Shown here piece by piece: positions 47,584 to 57,763 of a stretch of DNA of 64,000 bases; within the stretch, counting starts at the first letter, position 1, and the number at the start of each line of letters is the position of its first letter. Source of the stretch: Mucilaginibacter aquaedulcis (lineage in GTDB: Bacteria > Bacteroidota > Bacteroidia > Sphingobacteriales > Sphingobacteriaceae); the NCBI RefSeq assembly GCF_030409325.1, contig NZ_JAUFPR010000001.1, positions 1,054,001-1,118,000 on the forward strand. Direction: 5' to 3'. The translations under genes and the position numbers were made by a program. The notes below the pieces were generated by a model. That model ran no database searches. It was not told the DNA's origin and saw only the letters and a program-made list of their open reading frames with translations.

Positions 47584-48357
47584 TTAAAACCAGCCCCATT
47601 TATTGAAGTAGATAAATGCTCCATGAATAGAATACCAGGTTAATCTCCAGCTTTTGTGCGATCCTTTTGCAAAATGGTGATACACCTTTGCTAATGGGTA
47701 ATAGGCCGTTTGGCTAACCTGAAGTATCCTGCGGGTGAGATCGGCATCTTCAATGTACATGAATATCCTATCATCAAAATAACCCACCTCCTTAAATACT
47801 TTTGTTCTAATGAACATAAAGCAACCAGAAAGGTATGGTATGTTCAGCATTTCTTTGTCGTAATCTTTATCCCGATACTCATAACGGTCCATTCGTTCCT
47901 TAAACATGCTTTTTAAAAAGCCAGGTAAAAACCTCCTGGTAAACAAATCAAAGGGAGTAGGATTAGTTTTACACAAATATTGAGTTGATCCGTCCGGGTA
48001 TAAAACCTTAGGCATAACATGGCCCACGCCTGGGTTTTGCTCCATATAATTATTCAGTAGTTCAAGAGTTCCTGATTCAAAATAAATATCAGGGTTCAGG
48101 ATAAGGTGATAGTTTGACTCGTCTAATATTTTTTTGATGGCTAAATTATGGGCCGCCCCAAACCCCGGATTAGATGGATTGTGGATATAAATTACCCGTG
48201 GATCGGTGATAATATCATGTAATGAATTTGTTGGCGAATTATCAATCAACAATAACTTTATATTTAAACTGGTATTTAAAAAACTTTTTATCGCCTCTCC
48301 CAGTATAGTCCTATCATTCTTATAGCACACCAGACTACCTGTAATATCGTATTTCAT
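47584..48357 (-). CDS. Glycosyltransferase family 2 (system B)
   Basis: 257 residues, GT-A. It has LVCYKNDRTILGEAI at the N-terminus, LLIDNSPTNS, NPGFGAAHNLAI (about 64-75), the LNPD metal motif and GCFMFIR with DDRIFMYIEDADL, as in rhamnosyltransferase-like GT2 enzymes. Donor and linkage unknown. No membrane helix. It precedes the WbpV-like gene. Confidence 0.85.
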   Translation of the reverse strand: MKYDITGSLVCYKNDRTILGEAIKSFLNTSLNIKLLLIDNSPTNSLHDIITDPRVIYIHNPSNPGFGAAHNLAIKKILDESNYHLILNPDIYFESGTLELLNNYMEQNPGVGHVMPKVLYPDGSTQYLCKTNPTPFDLFTRRFLPGFLKSMFKERMDRYEYRDKDYDKEMLNIPYLSGCFMFIRTKVFKEVGYFDDRIFMYIEDADLTRRILQVSQTAYYPLAKVYHHFAKGSHKSWRLTWYSIHGAFIYFNKWGWF

Positions 48358-48404
48358 TATCTTAATTTTACTTGGTTAAGAATAACCAATAGCTGAAAAA
48401 TATT

Positions 48405-49520
48405 TTAATAATTGCTCAATTTTTTAAGCACATCTAAATAGCTGAATCCATTTTTTTCATCCGGTTCAAGATAAGCACCTTCAGACCACTCGTTCCAGGC
48501 ATTAATAAATATGAAGTTATTATCATACGTTTCTTCTATCCTGATCAATTCTTTAAGCGCCCTTTCAAATTTTTCGGGCCCCGTGTTAATGAAATATCTG
48601 GCCTTATCCTTATATCTGGCCGCATTATCCCAATCAACTATTATTGATTGAAAAATTTGTTTTGATGACAGCTTATCCTTTCGTGAATTTTCTATTAATT
48701 TTTCACAAAAAACCTCGTAATCAAATGATACCTTTTTTTGATACTTATGAATAAACTCGCCTATCAAAATCTGATACTTTTCAGGAATTGACCTTAAAGT
48801 TTTTTCAATTGTTTTGCTTAATTTACTTTTCTTTCCATTCAATGAACTAAAAAGATCCCTCGGTTGAAACCGAAGAAATGAATCAAATTTTTCAAAATCC
48901 TTGCTTGTTTCGTAAGCCTTTACCGCAACAAAATGAAGCCCTCTAAGTCCCCGCTTAACAGCTTCGCTTTGAAAAAATTCAATAAAATCATCTATATCAG
49001 GAAAAATATCAGGCCTGTAAATACAAAAAACAGGCTTGTCATCAATTCTGATATACCTTGGATCACTAAAAAACTGGTATAGGTAGTCAAAATGTTTTTT
49101 CCATTCCAGCTTGTCATGATAATGATTTTGTTTAATTAAAATTTCATTGAACTTTCCATCCCAGCGTTTTGTCCATGTTTCATTGGCCCAGGTAACACAA
49201 TATTTTAAATCATGATTTAAACTTTTAAACAAAGCTATAGGCTTATCTAACAGAATTTTACCATCAAACCAATAATGATAGAAGTTAAAGCCGTACACAT
49301 TATGCTTTACAGCCAAATCAATTTGCCATTGTATGGTTTCCTTTTTACTCTGATCATAATAATTACCATTTAAAGGAATGCGGGGCTGATAGTGATTTTC
49401 ATCTAAAGAGTAAGCCACTTTAACTCTATCCCAATCCGTATATCCCTCGCCCCACCATAAATCATTTTCGGGGATGGCATGTAATTGAGGGAAATAGAAT
49501 GGTATAAATTTATTCTTCAT
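48405..49520 (-). CDS. WbsX-like glycan protein (GH99-type fold)
   Basis: 371 residues. The N-terminal FYFPQLHAIPENDLWWGEG and the later GFNFYHYWFDGK and NAWNEWSEGAYLEPD are hallmarks of the WbsX family found in O-antigen clusters. It is related to the endomannanase/endo-mannosidase GH99-like barrel and is annotated either as a glycosyltransferase or as a glycosidase of unknown role. No signal peptide, so cytoplasmic. The gene is more A+T-rich than the housekeeping part of the window. Confidence 0.8.
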   Translation of the reverse strand: MKNKFIPFYFPQLHAIPENDLWWGEGYTDWDRVKVAYSLDENHYQPRIPLNGNYYDQSKKETIQWQIDLAVKHNVYGFNFYHYWFDGKILLDKPIALFKSLNHDLKYCVTWANETWTKRWDGKFNEILIKQNHYHDKLEWKKHFDYLYQFFSDPRYIRIDDKPVFCIYRPDIFPDIDDFIEFFQSEAVKRGLRGLHFVAVKAYETSKDFEKFDSFLRFQPRDLFSSLNGKKSKLSKTIEKTLRSIPEKYQILIGEFIHKYQKKVSFDYEVFCEKLIENSRKDKLSSKQIFQSIIVDWDNAARYKDKARYFINTGPEKFERALKELIRIEETYDNNFIFINAWNEWSEGAYLEPDEKNGFSYLDVLKKLSNY

Positions 49521-49573
49521 GAAATTGAATTTGTTAAACGTAAATTTTTACTCTCGGGTAAAATATTTCTAAT

Positions 49574-50701
49574 TTATTTTTTGCTTTTTAAGAAACGGGC
49601 GCCTGTTTTCACCAAGGGGATTTCAACAAATGTGGTTAAAAGGTATGATACCGTAAAAGTTAATCCCAACACAGCAAGTAGCGAAGAAAACCAAACAACA
49701 TACTTATTTACAATACCCATATTATTAAGTAACGATATGAAAAAGGGAGTTACAAATATTACAAATATCATATGTGTTAAGTATATGGCATATGATATTT
49801 TACCTATAAAAACAAAGGGCCTCATATTTAGAACCTTTTGCAACCTATCTGAAGACAGGCAATACGCCAAAATAAAGAATGCCCCCAGGCCGGTTATCAC
49901 CCAAATCAGGTCGTCATTGCCAAGTATTAATGATTGTTTTCTGAAGTAATAGTAATAATACATGGGGAGTGTATACCTGTAGGTGTAAAGGAACCAGATA
50001 ACCACGATCACGATCAACTTATATCTTTGTTTTACAGATTTAAAAAAGCCAACGATTTCCTTTTGATAAAGAGCCAAAAGTATCCCTAAAGAAAAATGTA
50101 TTATAAAAACTGATACCTTAAATAAAAAGTAAAGCACCACGTTAAAAACCAATAAATGCAACCAATCTGTTTTTTTGTTTATCAGATAAAGAAAAGGTAT
50201 TAAAAAAGAAAATAACATCTCAATGCCTAATGACCAGTTTTGCGGAACCAGTTCGGCATTATCACCCGGGCTCAGGAAGATCAGTTGTTTTAAAAAATGG
50301 TATAAGTTTAATGGTTTACTCCAAAACTCATTAATCCATGAACTGGTATTAGGAACAGTATGCTGCACCTTGTAAAATGAATAAGCCAAAAAACTCAGGC
50401 ATAGCGTAACAATATAGGCAGGCATGATCCTGAATATTCTTTTTTGATAAAATTCGCTTAAACCTAAATTTGGCTTTCTTTCCATTGATAGTGTAAGCAC
50501 ATAACCGCTCAATATAAAAAACAGCGAAACGGCTGCAAAACCATCATAAAAAAAATGAAACGGGCTATAATTTACTAACCTTGACTCCAGATCAATCCTG
50601 TACGCTAATACAAAATGACTGATGATGACAGACACAGATGCCAATCCTCTTAAACTATCAAGGTATTCTAATCTTTTTTCTTTGGGTTTAACAACACTCA
50701 T
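49574..50701 (-). CDS. Membrane acyltransferase (acyltransferase 3 family)
   Basis: 375 residues, about 10 membrane helices. The N-terminal YLDSLRGLASVSVIISHF holds the Arg and His of the acyltransferase-3 (OafA/YrhL) signature; FFILSGYVLTL follows. Such enzymes O-acetylate surface polysaccharides using acetyl-CoA across the inner membrane. The likely substrate is the system B polymer. Gaps of 53 and 32 bases to its neighbours point to a shared transcript. Confidence 0.87.
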   Translation of the reverse strand: MSVVKPKEKRLEYLDSLRGLASVSVIISHFVLAYRIDLESRLVNYSPFHFFYDGFAAVSLFFILSGYVLTLSMERKPNLGLSEFYQKRIFRIMPAYIVTLCLSFLAYSFYKVQHTVPNTSSWINEFWSKPLNLYHFLKQLIFLSPGDNAELVPQNWSLGIEMLFSFLIPFLYLINKKTDWLHLLVFNVVLYFLFKVSVFIIHFSLGILLALYQKEIVGFFKSVKQRYKLIVIVVIWFLYTYRYTLPMYYYYYFRKQSLILGNDDLIWVITGLGAFFILAYCLSSDRLQKVLNMRPFVFIGKISYAIYLTHMIFVIFVTPFFISLLNNMGIVNKYVVWFSSLLAVLGLTFTVSYLLTTFVEIPLVKTGARFLKSKK

Positions 50702-50733
50702 AATTACTTTATATGGCCTCTGCTTTCAAAAAG

Positions 50734-51447
50734 TCAAAACTTAAAAATTCTTCTTACCGGATTAAAAGATTTGATGGCCAATCCATAAAATCCGAATAGA
50801 TCATACACCATTTTAATTGAGTCTTTCTGAAACACCAGATCCTTATTCCTGCTTGATTCTCCCTCTAAGCTGTATTGCGCTATAATTCTATCTATGTAGC
50901 TGAAGTTGATATTTTTTGTTGACCATAACTTCATATTTAAAACATAATCGGCCATTAATTTATACCGCAAATCAAATGGATACTTTGCAAGAACAGAGCG
51001 GGGATACAAAATACTTTGGTGACAAATATTCTTGTTAAGCAGTTTTGCCAAATTAAATTTACCGCCGTAATTAACATTTGAATTATTGATGAGTACATCC
51101 CCGTAGTAAATAGTATCATCACGCAGCAATAGCGGCGTAAGTTCATTAATATTAATCAGCAGCTTATCATCGGCCCCAAGGAAAAGAATAAACTTCCCGC
51201 TTGCCATTGATACCCCTTTATTCATGGCATCGTAAATACCCTTATCCTTTTCAGAACACACCTTTGCGATGTGATTTTTGTATTCGCTTATAATATTTAA
51301 AGTATTATCCTTTGATAGCCCATCAACTATAATTATTTCTGTGCTTTCATTAATATTAGGTATTAAGCTTGCCAACGCGTTGCCTATATGATCTTCGGCA
51401 TTATAAGTGGCTATAATAATGCTAACTAAAATATTATTTTGATTCAT
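50734..51447 (-). CDS. Glycosyltransferase family 2 (WcaA-like, system B)
   Basis: 237 residues, GT-A. VSIIIATYNAEDHIGNAL at the N-terminus, IIVDGLSKDNTLNI, SEKDKGIYDAMNKG (about 65-78) and FLGADD (about 90-95, metal site) fit the WcaA-like GT2 group. Donor unknown. Its start overlaps the end of the polymerase gene by 14 bases. Confidence 0.86.
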   Translation of the reverse strand: MNQNNILVSIIIATYNAEDHIGNALASLIPNINESTEIIIVDGLSKDNTLNIISEYKNHIAKVCSEKDKGIYDAMNKGVSMASGKFILFLGADDKLLININELTPLLLRDDTIYYGDVLINNSNVNYGGKFNLAKLLNKNICHQSILYPRSVLAKYPFDLRYKLMADYVLNMKLWSTKNINFSYIDRIIAQYSLEGESSRNKDLVFQKDSIKMVYDLFGFYGLAIKSFNPVRRIFKF

Positions 51448-52729
51448 CTTTTTTTAAAGATAGAAAGTAGGAAACAATGATAAAAAATGGCAAAATGATA
51501 AGGATATTGATAAAGGCCGACTGCGCGTTGTAAAAATCAGGTTCTAATGTTAAAGCAAAGTTTAGAAATAAAAAATACATAAAACACCCAAAAATATTTT
51601 TAGGCAGCAAATAAAATATCTTATTCCTGAAAAAGGATGTGATCACACCAATTACAAAACAAAAGAGCGGAGAAAAAAACACACCAAAATAAACATAACT
51701 AAAAATGTTCATCCTTGGGTTTGGCCCTTTAAACTCTATACCCGGGTTATGAAACTCCATTAAAAAAAAGCCTATAGGTTTGGGCACCATTGATCTTGGA
51801 ATAAGGCCTAATAAACTCAACGGACTTGCAAACAAGGCAACAAACCAATTCATAGTTGGAACCTTATCAATAACGGCGTTAGGATAAGCCATATAATAAA
51901 CGTCGCCCGATTGACCAATACGATACAAAAGAAAAACGAATGGGTTGGTGTCTTTTTCAGAAACGGCAATTATGCCAATAGCCGCCAAAACTCCAATTAT
52001 TCCAAACTTGTATACCAGTTTCTTTATCTTGAAAAATAAATTGTTATCTCCCCATCTCAGCGAATACAGCGCATAAATAAATATGGCGTTCCCGAATGTA
52101 ACCAAGGCTCCCTTTGCTCCTGATAGCATAGAAAATATCACTACCGCAACTATACTTATCCATGTAAATATTTTAAAGCCAAAACTTTTGTTCTTATAAT
52201 AAAAAAAGAAGATCGCTAAAAACACGTAACATTGAAAAATAACATCCAGGGCTCTTTTAAGTAGATTTTCAATACCCCCGCTTTCGCCATAAATTGCCAG
52301 CCTGGAATCGGCCAATATCGGAATGCCTACTAATTTGTACGAAAATAACTGTAGAGAAATATCAGTTATGCCTATAATAATAAACAACCACTTCGCAAAC
52401 CTTATTTCCTGCCCTGAAATTACCAGAGGCTCGTAATTTTCCTTCTTATGTATTTTTATGGGCGAAACCGTTAAAAAGCCCAAAAAGAAAGCCGTTTGCG
52501 TAAATAAAAATGAAAGAAATAGCTTTAAAGAGATCTGGTCAACAAAAAATAAGAACAAAGGAACCACAACAGCCATTGCCGAAAAAAAAGTAGCGTAGGT
52601 AAATGGATCTAAAATGGAGATATAATATCTTCTGAATACAAAATAATATATTATAAATACCACCACATTTGCAAGCAGAAACAAAAACCAATTTTCGTAT
52701 ACAATAAGGAAGTAGTGAAGAGAATCCAT
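51434..52729 (-). CDS. Wzy-like oligosaccharide repeat-unit polymerase (system B)
   Basis: 431 residues with about 11-12 membrane helices and few other features, including the periplasmic-side segment YRIGQSGDVYYMAYPN. Its position between glycosyltransferases and its topology fit the O-antigen/EpsG-like polymerase group. Sequence is not obviously related to the system A polymerase. Its ATG shares one base with the stop of the GT4 gene ahead (TAATG). Confidence 0.78.
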   Translation of the reverse strand: MDSLHYFLIVYENWFLFLLANVVVFIIYYFVFRRYYISILDPFTYATFFSAMAVVVPLFLFFVDQISLKLFLSFLFTQTAFFLGFLTVSPIKIHKKENYEPLVISGQEIRFAKWLFIIIGITDISLQLFSYKLVGIPILADSRLAIYGESGGIENLLKRALDVIFQCYVFLAIFFFYYKNKSFGFKIFTWISIVAVVIFSMLSGAKGALVTFGNAIFIYALYSLRWGDNNLFFKIKKLVYKFGIIGVLAAIGIIAVSEKDTNPFVFLLYRIGQSGDVYYMAYPNAVIDKVPTMNWFVALFASPLSLLGLIPRSMVPKPIGFFLMEFHNPGIEFKGPNPRMNIFSYVYFGVFFSPLFCFVIGVITSFFRNKIFYLLPKNIFGCFMYFLFLNFALTLEPDFYNAQSAFINILIILPFFIIVSYFLSLKKDESK

Positions 52730-53991
52730 TAAAAAGCTACTTTTAAAACTTGCTTATATATATCTGTATATTGCTGCGATATACTGGCATAACTAAATCT
52801 GTGCGCATACCCCTGAATATATTTCTCAGTAAGTTTAATATTTCGTGCCTCCATAATTGCATGGGCCAGGCTATCATGATCATAAGGATTGGCAAAAATG
52901 CCATTTTCTCCATTACGTACAACATCACGGAGTCCGGAAGTATTAAAACAAGCAACCGGTGTTCCGCAACAAACAGATTCAAGCGCTACCTGGCCAAACG
53001 TTTCAAAATATGAGGGAACAGCAACAACATCCGATGCCGAGTATATGCTATTCAAAGCCTGCATATTGTTAATTTTCCCGATAACACGAATTTTTAAATT
53101 TCCAGCCACATCTATTGTCTGAACCGAATCATCGCCAAATATAACACATAATATATTTTCATTGGGCAGAGTGGTAGCAATGACCATTAAAGCCTTTAAC
53201 AATAGCTGATAACCCTTTAGCTCATCGCTTAATGCATTTACAGCGCCAAATGAAATAATAAAAGTATTGGATGGCAGATCGAGCTCTGATCTGCACTGGC
53301 TCTTATCTTTTACTACCCATATTTTTTCATCTATAGGATTATTGATCACAACAGGCGATGATGATTTCCATATTAACGATCTTTTTATTTCCTGGCTCAG
53401 CCATGAACTCACTGCAACAGGTTGTATGCTTTTTTGTGCAAATACTTTTTGTTTTCTTTTCCATGTCCATTTGTCAATATCAAGCCCACTGCTGTCTTTC
53501 GGGAAATTTGATGAAGAATACCCTTCAACAAATCTGTTTGAGTTTGATATATCTGTATATTCGGCACCCAGCATGGCCCATTTATCATGAAAAGTCCAAA
53601 TTATGGGTTGTTTAATTTTGGGGAGATCCTCAAGTTTAATAGTTTCATTACCTATCCAGTGCAAATGAATAACATCAGCATCAAAAGAGCTGATTCTTTT
53701 AAGAACAGAAGATGAAAAAATATTTACCGACCTGCCAGAGGTATTTTTGCTTTTTTGTAAAAGTTTAACTGCTTTGTAGGCTATTCTTACACGTAAATAA
53801 GCCCAGATTTTATCAAGCAATGTATGTGATAAGGAGTAAACATCGGCGTTTGATGTAACTTTGTTTATTACTCCTATTTTTGAAACTATATTTTTATTCA
53901 AAGAAACAGCATCGTGAATTCTCTTCATCGCTATGCTTGCGCCTCCGTAGTTATCACTATACCCTAAATGCAAAACCTTTATTTGCGTCAT
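52729..53991 (-). CDS. Glycosyltransferase family 4 (system B)
   Basis: 420 residues, GT-B. N-terminal HLGYSDNYGGASIAMKRIHD carries the Gly-rich acceptor loop; HLHWIGN is typical of GT4 enzymes that act on cluster polysaccharides; the donor motif E-x7-E appears as ETFGQVALE near 330. Transfers one sugar of the repeat, donor unknown. Follows the GT-A gene by 21 bases and runs one base into the polymerase gene. Confidence 0.86.
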   Translation of the reverse strand: MTQIKVLHLGYSDNYGGASIAMKRIHDAVSLNKNIVSKIGVINKVTSNADVYSLSHTLLDKIWAYLRVRIAYKAVKLLQKSKNTSGRSVNIFSSSVLKRISSFDADVIHLHWIGNETIKLEDLPKIKQPIIWTFHDKWAMLGAEYTDISNSNRFVEGYSSSNFPKDSSGLDIDKWTWKRKQKVFAQKSIQPVAVSSWLSQEIKRSLIWKSSSPVVINNPIDEKIWVVKDKSQCRSELDLPSNTFIISFGAVNALSDELKGYQLLLKALMVIATTLPNENILCVIFGDDSVQTIDVAGNLKIRVIGKINNMQALNSIYSASDVVAVPSYFETFGQVALESVCCGTPVACFNTSGLRDVVRNGENGIFANPYDHDSLAHAIMEARNIKLTEKYIQGYAHRFSYASISQQYTDIYKQVLKVAF

Positions 53992-54012
53992 TTGTCCCTA
54001 TCCTAAAAAAAT

Positions 54013-54999
54013 CTATAAATATTTCAAATAGCTAACCTTCCGTTTCAGAATTATTTTTCTAAGAAAATCAATCAGTATAGTTTTAAAAGCCAAAAAATTA
54101 CCGCCAAACACCTTTTTTTCGTAAACTAAATCATGCTGCTGATCAACTAAAACAAAATTGGGGTGTACCAGGGGGCTTTCCATTTTTTCTGTATCCTGAG
54201 AAAAAAACTTATCTACAACATTGGTATGCGTTGCAGAACCTCCAAATCCTATATTTTTTATAAGATTTTTTTTGGGCACTATTGAAAGTCCCGAATTACT
54301 TGAACAGGTAAAACACCATTGATAATCCCAAGTATCGAAATTTCTTTCATCACCTTTAATATTTAAAACTTCAGAATACCATTTTAACCGGCTTACATAG
54401 GCCGGGTAATATGAAAAATAATCTTTTAAATACCCTTTTTCCCTATACTCCGAAAAACTCTTTATGTCCAGATCATACTTCTGCCATGCCCGCTTCCAGC
54501 TTGCCCATCCCCATACGTTAGCATATTTAGAGAAGTAATAAGAATAGTCGGCCTCACGTTTATAATCACTCAATAAATTGGTGCCTGTAATATGCATTAT
54601 TCGTGTATCGTACTGATATTTGATCAGGAGTTCTTCGCAAAAATCAAAAAAAGAGTCGTCCGGAAGGCAATCGTCTTCTAGTATGATCCCCATTTCCACG
54701 TTGTTGAAAAACCAATCAATGGCCGATGATACCGCGTTGGCACAACCAAGGTTTTCACTTCTGAACAATGTTTCAACCTGGCAATCCCAATCTACATTTT
54801 GAAGCACCCAGTTTCTTGTTTCAGCAACAACCTTTTTATCATTTTCATTGCCGGTTCTTGGGCCATCACTCGCTACATATAAATATGACGGTTTTACCTT
54901 TCTAATTTGTTCAAAAACCAATTTCGTAGTTTCAGGACGATTAAAAATTAAAAGTAACACCGGTGTTTTTAGCTCACTTTTCGGAATGGATGATATCAT
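54013..54999 (-). CDS. GT-A nucleotide-diphosphosugar transferase (system B)
   Basis: 328 residues. LLIFNRPETTKLVFEQIRK at the N-terminus, SENLGCANAVSSAIDW (about 90-105) and ILEDDCLPDDSFFDF (metal-binding EDD, about 114-128), then WGWASWKRAW, match the GNT-I-like or hemolysin-type glycosyltransferase group often seen in surface-glycan clusters. No membrane helix except a weak C-terminal one. A 131-base gap separates it from the flippase. Confidence 0.8.
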   Translation of the reverse strand: MISSIPKSELKTPVLLLIFNRPETTKLVFEQIRKVKPSYLYVASDGPRTGNENDKKVVAETRNWVLQNVDWDCQVETLFRSENLGCANAVSSAIDWFFNNVEMGIILEDDCLPDDSFFDFCEELLIKYQYDTRIMHITGTNLLSDYKREADYSYYFSKYANVWGWASWKRAWQKYDLDIKSFSEYREKGYLKDYFSYYPAYVSRLKWYSEVLNIKGDERNFDTWDYQWCFTCSSNSGLSIVPKKNLIKNIGFGGSATHTNVVDKFFSQDTEKMESPLVHPNFVLVDQQHDLVYEKKVFGGNFLAFKTILIDFLRKIILKRKVSYLKYL

Positions 55000-55130
55000 A
55001 ATCTTTTATTAAATACGTTTTTAAAGACTGTCAATTCCCTAAAAACCACTACACAAGGCTGGCTTCATTTAATGCTGGCAATGGTAATTGCACAATCAAA
55101 ACAGATGAGCCGTTAAAAAGCCGCTTACTA

Positions 55131-56423
55131 TTACTTCCAAAACATTGATTTAGTTTGCAACCAAAATATATGTCTTGTGGCACGTGGTATCAAAAAATAA
55201 AAATAAGAACCAAAAGCCTGAGAAATTAGTGTTGCAATAGCTGCCCCGTTGATGCCATATTTAGGAATCAGCACAAAATTGAGTCCTACGTTTACAAAAA
55301 CACTACTTAATGATTTATATAAATTGTGATTATTTAAATTTTCTAACACCAGTATATTCCCCGCGCCCACTCCCCAAAAAACAAATACCCCTGTCCAGAT
55401 ACTAATTTTCAAGGCAAATGCTGCAGCAATGTAAGCTTTTCCAAACAAGAGGGTAATCAGCGGTTCAGATGTGAATAATATAATTACCGAAATGGAGAAA
55501 CTGATCAGAAAAAGGTATCTGAACATCTTCAAAACGGTTTTATAATATCCATTATTATCTTCTTTATTTTTGATCAGAACCGGAAAAAGCGATACGGTAA
55601 TGGTGCTCGGCACAAAATACCATACCTCAACTATTCTTACGGCTGCAGAATAAATACCTACCGCTTTCTCATTCAAAAATTGCTTAATCATTATCTGGTC
55701 AATTCTCATATAAATAATGATAATTACTCCTGATAAAATTATTGGCCAGCACTCCTTCAGTTTTTCTAACCCGTAAGCTTTGCTTACCTTCCAACTAAAA
55801 ATACTGTAGGATGACTTTTTACTATAGTAATAAAGCAAAGCCAAGGCACCAAATGCAATTTCTACGGTACTCATAGCAACAAAATAAATGAGGCTAAGCT
55901 TGAAATATAATCCCGCTACCCTAAACAATGCACAAATCAAAAAAACGCTATTCTTCGCTATTACAACATATTTAGACTTAACTTTCGATTGGAAGAAGAG
56001 ATCGATCACATCAAAAGATTGAAATATAAAGGATAAAGACAATACAAAAACAATCAATTGCATTTGTATATCATTTCTTTCGGTGAAAAAAACAATCAGG
56101 TATGAAAGTATAACAGCAACAACACTTCCAACTAAGCGCATTACTAAGCTTGTACCTAGTATGATTTTTTCATCACTCCCAACTTTCACCAAATCTTTAA
56201 CAACCAAACTATCTAACCCGAGTGTTGAAACGGCTGCAAAAACACCGGTTAAAGCAAGGCCATAATTCCATTTACCAAAGTTTTCGGGCCCCAGGTACCT
56301 TGCAATCCACACGCCAACCACCAAACCAACCCCCATCCTAAGAATTTTATCACTAAAAAGCCATGACACGTTTGAAACAATTGATTTTGTTTCCTCATTA
56401 CCTATTTTTATAAAATTCTTCAA
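55131..56423 (-). CDS. Wzx-like polysaccharide flippase (system B)
   Basis: 430 residues, about 12-14 membrane helices. The Wzx/MATE-like N-terminal segment VGVWIARYLGPENFGKWNYG and later GAAIATLISQAFGS fit the polysaccharide-transport flippase family. It should flip the system B lipid-linked unit. A 226-base gap lies upstream; TAATTTTG on the minus strand at 56547-56554 could be a -7 element for an internal promoter, without a visible -33. Confidence 0.85.
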   Translation of the reverse strand: MKNFIKIGNEETKSIVSNVSWLFSDKILRMGVGLVVGVWIARYLGPENFGKWNYGLALTGVFAAVSTLGLDSLVVKDLVKVGSDEKIILGTSLVMRLVGSVVAVILSYLIVFFTERNDIQMQLIVFVLSLSFIFQSFDVIDLFFQSKVKSKYVVIAKNSVFLICALFRVAGLYFKLSLIYFVAMSTVEIAFGALALLYYYSKKSSYSIFSWKVSKAYGLEKLKECWPIILSGVIIIIYMRIDQIMIKQFLNEKAVGIYSAAVRIVEVWYFVPSTITVSLFPVLIKNKEDNNGYYKTVLKMFRYLFLISFSISVIILFTSEPLITLLFGKAYIAAAFALKISIWTGVFVFWGVGAGNILVLENLNNHNLYKSLSSVFVNVGLNFVLIPKYGINGAAIATLISQAFGSYFYFLIPRATRHIFWLQTKSMFWK

Positions 56424-56649
56424 TTTAACTTGATTATTTAGGATGGATTGAACTTTGGTGGCAAATGCAGCTTAATTGAAAACGGTTAATATTTATATCT
56501 CAAGGCGTTTTTCAATTTAAATTACCTGCATATGTAATCGGGCAAGCAAAATTAGTTGTTACCAAAATCAGCGTTTTATAGATATACACACTTTAACTGG
56601 CAGCAGGATTTCTGTTATAAGAGATAATCTTCAAATTCCATACAAGTAC

Positions 56650-57750
56650 CTATGCCATTACCATTTTAAACATGCGCCTGATCAATAATATAAATGATAC
56701 TAAAAAAACGCCGGCAATGCCTCCCAAAATAATTCCTTTTACTTTACCAAAGCTTTCTTTATCTAAAGGCAAAATTGGTCTGTCAATTATTTGAATGAGC
56801 GGAGTTTCTTTTCGTAACGATACCTTTGCTAACTCTAAATTGGCAACCAATTGATTTAAAATTGCAGTATTGGCTTGCACATCTACCTGGCGACGCTGAG
56901 ACGGAACTCTCAATATCTGCAATGCAGGGTTTGCATTTGGATTTATATCTGCCGATGAAGCCACACCGCCAATTGCGGCATCTAATTTACTGCGAACTGA
57001 ATCTGTTTGACGCTGAAGTATGTTAACATTTTGAACAGATTTTTTTGTTTTGGTGTTGATGTAAAAATCTGATACCGTTTTTGCAAGTATTTCAGCAAAA
57101 TACTTTGAAAAAATCTCATTCTCAGAAATTACCGTGATGTTAATGATACTTAGCTTTTTATCTATTTTATCAACCGTAAGGTTCTTTTTTAAGATTTTTG
57201 TATAAAAAAGGCTCAACACTTTATTTTGCCCTAATGAAAATTTTGATCTGTCGGCATTTGGTAAAAAATCAACATCTTTTAAAGTTGGTTCATTTTTCCA
57301 GTCGTCTCTCATTTTATTAAATGAGATATAAAGGTCTGCCAAAGTCTGCTCTTTATTATTCACTATAATAGTAGATAAAAGTACCTTTTCAACTATCGAT
57401 CGTGATTTCATCAGTTCCAGTAAATTATCGCCTGAAAATGCTCCCCCTCCATTACTGCCTAAATCAATACCAAACTGACTTGCCAGCCCAAGGGCACCTC
57501 CTAACCCTCCTCCTGATGAGGATTTATCATCTTCAGTTGCAAAACTTAATTCGGCTGTATAAAGCGGTTTCTTAATAAATGCATAGCCCAGCCCCAATGC
57601 GCTTCCAACTATACCTGCTATTACTATAATTACCCATTTCGATAAAAGGAAACTCCAAACGCTCCTCATTTTCAAAATAAGTTCTTTCAAAGAAATATCC
57701 TCTGAATTATTGGCACCTGATCCGTTATCAGTTTTATTTGTTGTGGTCAT
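56650..57750 (-). CDS. Wzz-like polysaccharide co-polymerase (system B)
   Basis: 366 residues: a charged N-terminus, membrane helix at about 36-58, Gly/Ser-rich stretch GGGLGGALGLASQFGIDLG, long periplasmic helices, and a second helix near 340-360 after RPILPLDKE. Same plan as the system A Wzz, and again without an ATP-binding tail. It lies 13 bases behind the Wza gene. Confidence 0.88.
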   Translation of the reverse strand: MTTTNKTDNGSGANNSEDISLKELILKMRSVWSFLLSKWVIIVIAGIVGSALGLGYAFIKKPLYTAELSFATEDDKSSSGGGLGGALGLASQFGIDLGSNGGGAFSGDNLLELMKSRSIVEKVLLSTIIVNNKEQTLADLYISFNKMRDDWKNEPTLKDVDFLPNADRSKFSLGQNKVLSLFYTKILKKNLTVDKIDKKLSIINITVISENEIFSKYFAEILAKTVSDFYINTKTKKSVQNVNILQRQTDSVRSKLDAAIGGVASSADINPNANPALQILRVPSQRRQVDVQANTAILNQLVANLELAKVSLRKETPLIQIIDRPILPLDKESFGKVKGIILGGIAGVFLVSFILLIRRMFKMVMA

Positions 57751-57763
57751 AAATCAGTAATGC

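Noticed and set aside
49485..49949. 154-codon plus-strand frame across the acyltransferase gene end
   Set aside because: Antisense to a clear membrane acyltransferase, low complexity, no domain.
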